From: Silvibacterium acidisoli | Lineage (GTDB): Bacteria; Acidobacteriota; Terriglobia; Terriglobales; Acidobacteriaceae | DNA length: 64,000 nucleotides | Reading direction: 5' to 3' | Assembly (NCBI GenBank): GCA_022870745.1 | Contig: CP085323.1 | Location: 3,162,001 to 3,226,000 of the forward strand | In this document: positions 18,105 to 26,217 of the stretch, piece by piece | Layout of the letters: each line of letters begins with the position of its first letter | How positions within the stretch are numbered: the stretch's first letter is position 1 | Translations under genes and position numbers: made by a program | The notes under the pieces: model-generated | Databases searched by the model: none | Seen by the model: only the letters and a program-made list of their open reading frames with translations | Told to the model about the DNA's origin: nothing

Positions 18105-21100
18105 ATGTTTATTTTGAGAGGCATGAAAGACGCAGGAGCAGGTCCCTGCGGAAATACAGCGGGGGCAGTGTCAACAAATCACGCCTTCCAGATCGAAACA
18201 CTCTTCAGAAAATTATGGCTGCTGGCATTACTCGTAGTCCTGCTCTCATCTGCAAGACTCCACGCACAGAGCGGACAGATCAGCGGAACCATCGTCGATC
18301 CATCCGGCGCAGCCATTCCAGGCGCACAGGTTCAGGTCATGAACCAGGCAACCGGCGACCTGACGCGCGAAGTTACCAGCGACAGCTCCGGCACCTTTCG
18401 CGCTCTGAACATTCCTGCGGCGACCTACCGCATCAAGTTCAGCGCCCCGGGTATGAAAGACCTCGTGCGTGAAGGCGTCGTGCTCGATCTCGAGCAGACA
18501 CTGGGTCTCGGCGAAGTGAGGCTCTCACTTGGCTCAGCATCGCAGACGGTCACCGTAAACACAGCGACGCCTCTTATCGACGTAGCAACAACCAGCAACG
18601 CAGCTGTCATCGATCAGCGCCAGGTTGTAGAACAGCCTCTGAACGGACGCGACTTCGAGTCGCTGATGACCACCCAGGCCGGCGTTGTTACAAATAACCA
18701 GTCTCAGTTCCGCCTCGTCTTCAACCAGACCGACGACTTCTACGTCAACGGTATGCGTGGCACCGCCAACAACTTCTTCCTGGATGGTGTGATCAACACC
18801 GACGTAGGTGCGAACGACGGCGAGTACACCAACCTCAGCATCGACGCGGTCGGCGAATTCCGTACTTTGACCGGCAACTTCAATGCCGAGTACGGACGCA
18901 GCCCCGGTGTCATGATCCTGGTGAACACCAAGAGCGGCGGTCAGCAGTTCCATGGAACTGCCTGGGAGTTCAACCGCAACACTGACTACAACGCCAACGA
19001 TTGGTTCAGCAATCATCAGGGGTCCGCACGGCCTGAGCTGAAGTACAACAACTTCGGTGGAAACATCGGCGGCTATATCCCGATTCCGAAGATCTCGCCG
19101 ATGAGCAACAAGAAGGCGTTCTTTTTCTTCAACTACGAAGGCACGCGCGCGAACCGTCCGAACGGCAACACCTACTACACGATGCCGCAGCCTTCCATGC
19201 TGGGTATCAACACGCCGAACGGGGAAGCAGAGCTGGCGCCGCTCTACCGCGCGGGCAACATGTGCACATTCAGCGGCACCACGACTTGCACACCGATTCA
19301 CGACACGGCCGGAAACACTGTACAGAATGGCCAGGTATTCATGCCTGGAACAGTCACGTATAACTCGTTCGGCGAAATCCAGAGCGGCACGCCTTACGCC
19401 AATAACGTGATTCCTGCGTCGCAGTTTAACGGTCAGTATGCATCGATGATCAAGTACTTCACTCCCGGCTATCGCGGAAGCTTCAATCATCCGACTTACA
19501 ACAACGGTTTTGGCGACGAGCAGCAGATCAACTTCCAGGATACGTACCAGTTCTATAAGAACCAGTACGTCCTGCGCGTTGACTACAACTTTGGCCCGAA
19601 GGCGAATGCCTTCTTCCGCTATGTCGACGATCGCCAGCAGGAAAGTGACGGCTACGGCATCTTCTCCGGAAACAGCTTCCCGGTTCTGCCGCAGTATCGC
19701 AAAAAGCCCGGCAAGAGCTATGCATGGAGCCTTGTAAACGTCATCTCGCCGACTCTGACGAATGAAGCGTCAGTAGGATGGCTGCACCTTGACCAGGTCG
19801 TTGACATCGTTCCCGGCACCTCGCCGAGCCTCTACGACAAGACGGCTCTCGGCTTCAACTTCAGCGATATCTACCCCAGCACCAACACCCACAACCTCGC
19901 CCCGAACATCAATACGGGTGACGGTTACATCAACATTTCGCCCTTCCCCTCCGGCTGGACATCGACGGGTAACACGATCGTTGCTACAGACGACGTAACC
20001 AAGATTGCAGGCAACCACGTTATCAAGTTCGGCCTCTTTGCCGATCTGAACGAAAACGGTCAGGAAGGCACCTGGCAGGAAAATCCATCCATCAACTTCG
20101 GTGCCAGCAACCAGAACCCGAGCAACAGCAACTCGGGTATCGGAAACACGCTACTCGGCAACTACACCACCGTCAGCCAGAGCAACATCTACGCGTTCGG
20201 CCACTTCCACTTCTTCCAGTACGAAGGTTATGTGCAGGACACCTGGAAGGTCACACCACGTCTGACTCTTGACTACGGCGCTCGTTACGAGTTCATCGGA
20301 CCCACGTACACCACCTCGCCATACCACGCGTACTACTTCGAGCCGAATGCCTACAATCCAGGACAAGCGGTTTCGATCAACACGGCTTCCAACATCCCTG
20401 GCCAGATTCCGACCCAGAACACCATCATCGCCGGTTCGGGCAACCCCTATAACGGCATGGTGCAGGAAGGCACGAACGGCCTGCCCAAGGGCGGACTGGA
20501 CTTCCGTTGGAACAACATCGGCCCCCGCTTCGGATTCGCAGATGACGTCTTCGGGAACGGTAAAACCGCGGTCCGCGGCGGCGCTGGCATCTTCTTCGAG
20601 CGCTATCAGCAGAATGCCTTTAACTTCGGTGGCCTCAGCAACCCGCCGCTGGTCTACACTCCGACACTGTACGGCGGAAACATCGACAACATCTCGCCGT
20701 CCCTCGTGAACGGTGCGCCTCTCACTCCTTCTGGCGGCGTTCTGTCTTCGGATCGCGCCGGACAGATCCCTACCACCTACGGTTACAACCTGAGTTTGGA
20801 GCAGGAACTGCCCTACAAGCTGGTGTTCAACATCGGTTACGTGGGCAACGTGAGCCGCCACCAGATGTATAACCAGGAACTCGAACAGCTTCCCCTGGGA
20901 TACACCACCAGCACAGACATTCTTTCAACGGTCAACAACGTGACGAACGCGATCCTCCCATATAAGGGATATTCGTCGATTCACTACAACAAGTTCGGCG
21001 CCAGCAGCTCATACAACGGACTGCAGGTTAAGCTCACCCGTCGCTTCAGCAACGTGCTTACCATCAACACCGACTACACCTGGGCGAAGGCCATCGATCT

Positions 21101-21785
21101 TGATGACGTCGACTACGATGCGGACGTATTCCCCGATTACACCCAGTTGAAGCGGTTCTATGCTCCGGCTGGCTTTGATCGCCGCAACGTCTTCAACTTC
21201 CAGTACATTTACAACTTCCCAACCTTCCGCCAGTACAACAAAGCGATCCAGTACTCCATCGGCGGATGGGAATGGTCAGGAACGACCCAGTTCTGGGGCG
21301 GAACGCCTTGCCTGGCAAGCAACAGTCCGACAAGCGATTCCTGCGATCTCATCTCCAGCGGTAATCTTGGCGACGGTGGTTTCGGACATATTCGTCCGGA
21401 CTACATCGGCGGCAAGATCCTCACCTCACACAGCCACAGTCAGCCCGCAGGCCAGAATCCGATGTGGTATAACCCTGCGGTCTTTGCATCTCCCGCAAAC
21501 GGTAGCTTCGGCAACTTCCACCGTAACTCACTCTACGGCCCGGGTGTCGACAACTGGAACATGGCTCTCTACAAGAACTTCGCCTTCACCGAAAGCGTAA
21601 AGGTTCAGCTGAGGTTCGAAGGCTACAACGTCTTCAACCATACGCAGTGGGGTACGGTGAACAACTCTCTGTCCGCGCCAAATCCGGGAACGACCTTCTC
21701 AGGCGCGAACGCCGGTTCTTCGGGCCAGATCACCTCTGCCCGCGATCCTCGCGTCCTGCAGCTTGGCGGCAAGATCTACTTCTAA
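18105..21785 (+). CDS. TonB-dependent receptor-like outer-membrane protein with N-terminal carboxypeptidase-regulatory domain (Oar-like)
   Basis: I chose the ATG at 18105 because GGGAGG lies 8 nt upstream, giving 1,226 residues. An unusually long N-terminal tail of ~35 residues precedes the signal-peptide core (WLLALLVVLLSSARLHAQ, cleavage near residue 54). Residues ~58-140 are a carboxypeptidase-regulatory-like beta-sandwich (GQISGTIVDPSGAAIPGA). A plug domain with PLNGRDFESL and YVNGMRGTANNFFLDG follows, then a long Asn/Tyr-rich beta-barrel ending in an aromatic residue (KIYF). Proteins of this type are numerous in Acidobacteriota and are thought to take up oligosaccharides. Its position after the GH31 operon and before a TPR gene suggests it serves the same glycan system. 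A clear terminator follows. Confidence 0.9.
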   Translation: MFILRGMKDAGAGPCGNTAGAVSTNHAFQIETLFRKLWLLALLVVLLSSARLHAQSGQISGTIVDPSGAAIPGAQVQVMNQATGDLTREVTSDSSGTFRALNIPAATYRIKFSAPGMKDLVREGVVLDLEQTLGLGEVRLSLGSASQTVTVNTATPLIDVATTSNAAVIDQRQVVEQPLNGRDFESLMTTQAGVVTNNQSQFRLVFNQTDDFYVNGMRGTANNFFLDGVINTDVGANDGEYTNLSIDAVGEFRTLTGNFNAEYGRSPGVMILVNTKSGGQQFHGTAWEFNRNTDYNANDWFSNHQGSARPELKYNNFGGNIGGYIPIPKISPMSNKKAFFFFNYEGTRANRPNGNTYYTMPQPSMLGINTPNGEAELAPLYRAGNMCTFSGTTTCTPIHDTAGNTVQNGQVFMPGTVTYNSFGEIQSGTPYANNVIPASQFNGQYASMIKYFTPGYRGSFNHPTYNNGFGDEQQINFQDTYQFYKNQYVLRVDYNFGPKANAFFRYVDDRQQESDGYGIFSGNSFPVLPQYRKKPGKSYAWSLVNVISPTLTNEASVGWLHLDQVVDIVPGTSPSLYDKTALGFNFSDIYPSTNTHNLAPNINTGDGYINISPFPSGWTSTGNTIVATDDVTKIAGNHVIKFGLFADLNENGQEGTWQENPSINFGASNQNPSNSNSGIGNTLLGNYTTVSQSNIYAFGHFHFFQYEGYVQDTWKVTPRLTLDYGARYEFIGPTYTTSPYHAYYFEPNAYNPGQAVSINTASNIPGQIPTQNTIIAGSGNPYNGMVQEGTNGLPKGGLDFRWNNIGPRFGFADDVFGNGKTAVRGGAGIFFERYQQNAFNFGGLSNPPLVYTPTLYGGNIDNISPSLVNGAPLTPSGGVLSSDRAGQIPTTYGYNLSLEQELPYKLVFNIGYVGNVSRHQMYNQELEQLPLGYTTSTDILSTVNNVTNAILPYKGYSSIHYNKFGASSSYNGLQVKLTRRFSNVLTINTDYTWAKAIDLDDVDYDADVFPDYTQLKRFYAPAGFDRRNVFNFQYIYNFPTFRQYNKAIQYSIGGWEWSGTTQFWGGTPCLASNSPTSDSCDLISSGNLGDGGFGHIRPDYIGGKILTSHSHSQPAGQNPMWYNPAVFASPANGSFGNFHRNSLYGPGVDNWNMALYKNFAFTESVKVQLRFEGYNVFNHTQWGTVNNSLSAPNPGTTFSGANAGSSGQITSARDPRVLQLGGKIYF

Positions 21786-21802
21786 GCTTCACGAACAACT
21801 CA

Positions 21803-21838
21803 GAGGCCGGATCCGCAATGGTCCGGCCTCATCTTTTT
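21803..21838 (+). terminator. Rho-independent terminator after the receptor gene
   Basis: GAGGCCGGA (21803-21811) pairs perfectly with TCCGGCCTC (21822-21830) over a 10-nt loop, followed by ATCTTTTT. This is a textbook intrinsic terminator. Confidence 0.85.
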
Positions 21839-21910
21839 GCGCGCAGATCATCCTCGCGCTGCGTGACAATACCAGTAGGCAAAGATTCCCAGGAACTCCG
21901 CGTGACCGGC

Positions 21911-23065
21911 ATGAATTCATCGAAAGCTCTGACCGCAGTGCTTGCATTGGTGCTGGCTGTGGCAGCCTCCGGCCAGAGCGCAAGCAACACCCGTCAGATC
22001 TTCGACGCCTCGATGCAGGCGATGAGCGCCGGAAATTATCCAGAGGCCGAAGCGGGCTTTCATAAGATCCTTAAAGCCGATCCCGGCAATGCCAGCGCGC
22101 TTGCCAACCTTGGAGTGCTCTACTCGAAAACTCATCGTTATACGCAGGCAATCGAGGTCTACCAGCGTGCCTTGAAAGCCGCGCCCAATCAGAAGCAGAT
22201 CGAGCTGAATCTGGGGCTCGCTTATCTCAAGGAAGAGCAGTACGCCGAAGCTCTGCCCTATTTCAAGCACCTTCACGAACAGGACTCCTCCAGTCAGCAG
22301 GCAGTCATGCTGCTGGCAACCTGTTACGTATTCACCGAGCACCCTGCAGATGGCATCGATCTTCTGAAACCACTCGTAGAAGGCACAAGGCAGGACCCGG
22401 CCGCGCTATACCTGCTCGGCATTGCCTACTCGAAGGCTGGACAGGCACAGCAGGCGCAGGAAACCTTCCGGCAATTGTTTTCTTCCGAAGCGACGCCGGC
22501 ACAGTCAAATTTTCTCCTCGGCAAGGCGTATGAAGAAGCCCGAAGCTTCCCCGAGGCGGCAGATGCTTTCAAGTCAGTCCTGCAGACAGAGCCCGGTTTC
22601 CCCGAGGCGCATCTCGAGCTCGGCAAAGTCTATGTAAGCATGCAGCAGAACGAGGATGCGGAGAAGCAGTTGCGCGAAGCCGTCGCGCAGGATGCCCAGG
22701 ACGCGAGCGCGCTCTATTATCTAGGGGCGCTGCTTGTTCAGATGCAGCAGCCCAAAGAAGGCTTGCCCTACCTTGAAAAAGCGCAGAGCCTCAGCCCGGA
22801 CGCATGGGCGACCTATTTCTACCTGGGCAAGGCTCACTTTCAGCTTCATGACACGGAGAAAGCTATTCCACTGCTCCAGCGTGCTTCCGAAATGAATCCG
22901 GACGATTCAGGCTCGCCGTATCTCTTGGCCCGAGCGCTACGCTCCGTAGGCAAGGTTCAGGAGGCAGACGCCGCCATGAAGCGTGTCGCAGAGTTGCATG
23001 TGTCGAGTATCGAGGCTGAGCGTCGCGCCCTTAAGGATGCTCACATCGTGGCCGATTCGCAATAG
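21911..23065 (+). CDS. Exported tetratricopeptide-repeat protein
   Basis: The chosen ATG (21911) gives 384 residues with a signal peptide (MNSSKALTAVLALVLAVAASGQ). A GTG at 21902 with AGGA upstream is an alternative. From residue ~30 onward the protein is an array of TPR helices, for example PGNASALANLGVLYSKTHRY, NLGLAYLKEEQYAEALPYF and YLGKAHFQLHDTEKAIPLL. TPR arrays mediate protein-protein contact and no catalytic motif is visible. In this phylum such proteins often follow large Oar-like receptors, so a periplasmic partner role is possible but unproven. It converges with ggt, the two stops being only 4 bp apart. Confidence 0.8.
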   Translation: MNSSKALTAVLALVLAVAASGQSASNTRQIFDASMQAMSAGNYPEAEAGFHKILKADPGNASALANLGVLYSKTHRYTQAIEVYQRALKAAPNQKQIELNLGLAYLKEEQYAEALPYFKHLHEQDSSSQQAVMLLATCYVFTEHPADGIDLLKPLVEGTRQDPAALYLLGIAYSKAGQAQQAQETFRQLFSSEATPAQSNFLLGKAYEEARSFPEAADAFKSVLQTEPGFPEAHLELGKVYVSMQQNEDAEKQLREAVAQDAQDASALYYLGALLVQMQQPKEGLPYLEKAQSLSPDAWATYFYLGKAHFQLHDTEKAIPLLQRASEMNPDDSGSPYLLARALRSVGKVQEADAAMKRVAELHVSSIEAERRALKDAHIVADSQ

Positions 23066-23069
23066 CAAG

Positions 23070-24770
23070 TTAGAAAGGCATCTGCTCAGGAACAGCTTCG
23101 CCGTCTGCTCTGGGATCGGTCGCTCCGAAGTGCACGGGCGAGCCTTCATCGACTTCCACCGCATTGCCACGACCCATGCTCTGGAAGTAGCGAGGCCATA
23201 CCGTTACCTGATGACCCTGTTTGCGCAAACCCGCGATCACCTGCGCCTGTATGCCGTTCTCCATCCAGACTCCGCAACCTTCAAAGTCGCGTTTGGTAAA
23301 ACGGGCAGCTTCCAGAGCCGCCTGGATATTCATGCCGAAGTCCACGACGTTCGATACGAACTGCGCATGAGCCTGCGCCTGGTTGAAGCCTCCCATGATG
23401 CCGAAGGCGATTCTGCGATCGCCATTTTGCATGAATCCGGGAATGATCGTATGAAGAGGCCGGGTGCGTGGTCGAAGCGTGTTCGGACGATCGGGTTCAA
23501 GCGTAAAGCCGCCGCCGCGATTCTGAAGAGGAAACCCTGTACCGGGAGCGACCAGGCCTCCGCCGAAGGCGCCGGCGTTGCTCTGTATCAGGGAAACTTC
23601 ATTTCCGTAACGATCCACAACGGAGAGGTATGTTGTGTCGCTCGAGAGGCGCGAAAGCTTCTGCCGCACATCGGAAGGTACAACGCTGCAAGCGGCTTTA
23701 TCCGTAATCAACCTGGCGCGTCGCTCGCCGAGTTCTTTTGAGATCAGCTCCTGCGTGGGGATTTCCGTAGCGTGAGGATCACCCACGTAGCGTTGCAGGT
23801 CGGCATAAGCCAGCTTCTTGGCCTCTATCTCAACATGGAGCGCTTTCTGGCTGTTGTGTCCCCACTGCTTGATGGGAAACTGCTCCATCATATTCAACAT
23901 CTGGAGCGCCGCGATGCCCTGGCCGTTGGGAGGCATCTCGTACACCGTCCAGCCATGGTAGGTTGTGCTCACCGGGTCGACCCATTCGGGCTGAAACGCC
24001 TTCAGATCGTCAGCCTGCATGAAGCCATTCAGCTTGCGTTCCAGCTTGAGGATCGCCTCTGCAGTGGGGCCTGAGTAGAAGCCGTTGCGCCCCTGCTGCC
24101 CGATGCGTTCCAGCGTTTGCGACAATTCGGGATTCTTGAAGAGCTGGCCGGCAACCGGAGCGGCGCCTTTTGGCAGGAAAACGCGTGCGAATTCTGGCTC
24201 GTCTTTGAACGGCGTGCCATAGGTCTTCCAGTTGTCGGCGTCTGTCTCTGTAACCGCGATGCCATTCTTTGCGAGCGCTACAGCGGGAGCCATATCCTCT
24301 GCGAAAGAGGTCTTCCCCCATCGCTGATGCAATGCATCCCAGCCGGCGACTGTGCCGGGTACAGTCACCTCGTCGATCGTTCTGAGCTTGTGGAGACCTT
24401 TCGCTCTGAGCGCTTCGACAGTGAGGTTCTTCGGAGCCCATCCGCTTGCGTTCAATCCGTAGAGGTGCTTCGTCTTTGCATCGTAGACGATCGCAAACAG
24501 GTCGCCGCCCACGCCGTTCATCATCGGTTCGATGACGCCGAGTGCGGCATTGGCCGCAATCGCAGCGTCGACAGCGCTACCTCCCTTGGCGAGGATGGCA
24601 GCGCCGGCCTGTGACGCGACGGCCTGGCTTGTAGCAACGATCCCGTATTGAGTCATCACTACCGAGCGGGACTGCTCGCGCGCAGGATCGTCGGCTGCCC
24701 AAGCAGGAGGAGCTGACAATACTGCAATCATCGAAAGGGAGAAAAACCTCGTAACGAATGAGCGCAGCAT
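23070..24770 (-). CDS. ggt: Gamma-glutamyltransferase (gamma-glutamyltranspeptidase)
   Basis: The 566-residue precursor has a signal peptide ending near PPAWAAD. It carries the family hallmarks GGSAVDAAIAANAALGVIEP, GVGGDLFAIVYD, and the self-cleavage site SSDTTYLSVVD, where Thr379 would become the N-terminal nucleophile of the small subunit. The downstream GFPLQNRGGGF and FGIMGGFNQAQAH segments are also typical. It hydrolyses or transfers the gamma-glutamyl group of glutathione and similar peptides in the periplasm. The GNEVSLIQS segment is normal. Its place between a TPR protein and a NagX-like gene does not point to a specific pathway. Confidence 0.93.
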   Translation of the reverse strand: MLRSFVTRFFSLSMIAVLSAPPAWAADDPAREQSRSVVMTQYGIVATSQAVASQAGAAILAKGGSAVDAAIAANAALGVIEPMMNGVGGDLFAIVYDAKTKHLYGLNASGWAPKNLTVEALRAKGLHKLRTIDEVTVPGTVAGWDALHQRWGKTSFAEDMAPAVALAKNGIAVTETDADNWKTYGTPFKDEPEFARVFLPKGAAPVAGQLFKNPELSQTLERIGQQGRNGFYSGPTAEAILKLERKLNGFMQADDLKAFQPEWVDPVSTTYHGWTVYEMPPNGQGIAALQMLNMMEQFPIKQWGHNSQKALHVEIEAKKLAYADLQRYVGDPHATEIPTQELISKELGERRARLITDKAACSVVPSDVRQKLSRLSSDTTYLSVVDRYGNEVSLIQSNAGAFGGGLVAPGTGFPLQNRGGGFTLEPDRPNTLRPRTRPLHTIIPGFMQNGDRRIAFGIMGGFNQAQAHAQFVSNVVDFGMNIQAALEAARFTKRDFEGCGVWMENGIQAQVIAGLRKQGHQVTVWPRYFQSMGRGNAVEVDEGSPVHFGATDPRADGEAVPEQMPF

Positions 24771-24796
24771 ACTGTCAGCTCCTGGATTGCGGTGAC

Positions 24797-25948
24797 TCAG
24801 ACCTTAAGGAAGATCTTCTTACGATAGAGGATCAGGTTGGGAATGAAGCAGATCGCCACGATCGTGAGTGAGTACAGCAGAGACCCGAACGCAAGACTGC
24901 CAATGTGCGAATAGAACACGGTCCAGGACCAGGAAAAGGGACTCATTGCTTTCCCGTTGTACTGGATGTGGAACAGGTCCAGAAACCCGGGAAGCAGTTC
25001 CGACACAATGTAGGCCGTGATGGCGTTCGAGCCGAAGATCAGCCAGGGCTTCGCAAGCTTGCCGCGCCACTGCTTGATGTCCACCAGGTAGTAGCAGATT
25101 GCCATCAGCATGAGAGTGATGCCGGCGGCGAACAGCACGTACGAACTGGTCCAGAGCTTCTTGTTGATCGGAAACCAGATGTTCCAGATCTTACCGGTGA
25201 TCAAGCCGGTAATCGATGCGGCAACGAGGCCCAGCAGCTTCTGCGACGCGGGACGCCCGGTCCGCAGCCAGAGCCCCGCCAGCGCTCCAATGCAGGCAGT
25301 AGCGATCGACGGAATCGTGCTGATCATGCCCTCGGGATCGCGCGTCCCCTCATACAATCTGCCCGGCAGCAATGTGCGGTCCCAGTAGGCGACGAGGTTG
25401 CGGTCCGGATCGAGCAGGGGAATATCGTGGGTGGGAACGCCGAATCCTGGTACCGGCACGAATCTCATCAGGATGTAATACGAAACCAGGCAAACGACGG
25501 CGGTCACAACGAATGTGAGTGCACGCCGGCTAAGCAGATAAAGGGTGCAGACAATCAGGTAGCAGAGAGCGATACGCTGCAGCACGCCGGGAATCCGCAT
25601 CGTCGCGAAGTGGAAGTGGGTAAACGGAAAGCTGTTTACGATCAGGCCGAAGAGGAAAAGTATGAGTGCACGCTTCAAGGTGTGCAGAAAAATCTTCATC
25701 CGGTCTTCGCCGCGCGACAGACGAGATTCGGTAGAGAAAACTGAGGTTACGCCGACCATAAGCAGAAAGGACGGAAAAACCATGTCCGTCGGTGTCCAGC
25801 CGTTCCAGGCCGCATGCTCGAGCGGCCAGTAAGAATGAGCTGTGCCATTGTTGACCAGGATCATGAAGGAAATCACGATGCCGCGCATCACATCGAGCGA
25901 CACGATACGCCCCTGCTTTACTGCAGGTTTCTCTACTGTAGTTGCCAT
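24797..25948 (-). CDS. NagX-like membrane acyltransferase (heparan-alpha-glucosaminide N-acetyltransferase family)
   Basis: The real start is the ATG at 25948 (MATTVEKPAVKQG...), supported by GGAG upstream, giving 383 residues; the longer open frame upstream has no membrane-protein character. About ten hydrophobic segments are present. SLDVMRGIVISFMILVNN and the downstream MVFPSFLLMVGV are the signature of the DUF5009/HGSNAT/NagX family. Human HGSNAT transfers acetyl from acetyl-CoA to terminal glucosamine; bacterial NagX is usually found in GlcNAc-utilisation clusters. The GH20 hexosaminidase upstream on the same strand and nagB fit an amino-sugar role. The exact acceptor is unknown. Confidence 0.85.
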   Translation of the reverse strand: MATTVEKPAVKQGRIVSLDVMRGIVISFMILVNNGTAHSYWPLEHAAWNGWTPTDMVFPSFLLMVGVTSVFSTESRLSRGEDRMKIFLHTLKRALILFLFGLIVNSFPFTHFHFATMRIPGVLQRIALCYLIVCTLYLLSRRALTFVVTAVVCLVSYYILMRFVPVPGFGVPTHDIPLLDPDRNLVAYWDRTLLPGRLYEGTRDPEGMISTIPSIATACIGALAGLWLRTGRPASQKLLGLVAASITGLITGKIWNIWFPINKKLWTSSYVLFAAGITLMLMAICYYLVDIKQWRGKLAKPWLIFGSNAITAYIVSELLPGFLDLFHIQYNGKAMSPFSWSWTVFYSHIGSLAFGSLLYSLTIVAICFIPNLILYRKKIFLKV

Positions 25949-26041
25949 GTCATTCTCCGCCAGAGCCGGGATCCGGTTCTCCAGCCTGATGAGCCGCCAG
26001 CCCATGACCCCATCGCGGCAGCCTGGGCGGCAAACCCAATC

Positions 26042-26053
26042 GTAATCGTTTAC
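26042..26053. promoter_or_regulatory. LacI/GalR-type operator candidate upstream of the NagX-like gene
   Basis: GTAATCGTTTAC is an inverted repeat with four perfect outer base pairs on each side of a CG-containing centre. It lies 94 bp upstream of the ATG at 25948, in the 269-bp gap after the GH20 gene. Its layout resembles the sites at 13030 and 18014. Confidence 0.35.
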
Positions 26054-26186
26054 CGAATCATCTTCGCTAAAAATTCCTGAGTCAAGGCATTTACGACCGG
26101 AGAAGCGAAAACCGGAACTTTGGGAGGGGGCAGAGCATGAAAAATCCCGAAACGATTTAAATCCACGGAAAGATAGGGAAGAGAAA

Positions 26187-26207
26187 GGCAGAGACGTTGT
26201 CCCTGCC
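26187..26207 (-). terminator. Terminator-like hairpin after the GH20 gene
   Basis: In minus-strand RNA, GGCAGGGAC pairs with GUCUCUGCC (one G-U pair) over a 3-nt loop and is followed by a pyrimidine run, UUUCUCUUCCC. It ends 10 bp past the hexosaminidase stop. This would separate that gene from the NagX-like gene, which then needs its own promoter. Confidence 0.55.
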
Positions 26208-26217
26208 TTCCCGGAGT

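Noticed and set aside
26149-26158. GAAACGATTT as a further LacI-type operator
   Set aside because: The inverted repeat is imperfect at the centre, only 3 bp per arm, and lies directly next to the GH20 terminator hairpin instead of in a clear promoter.
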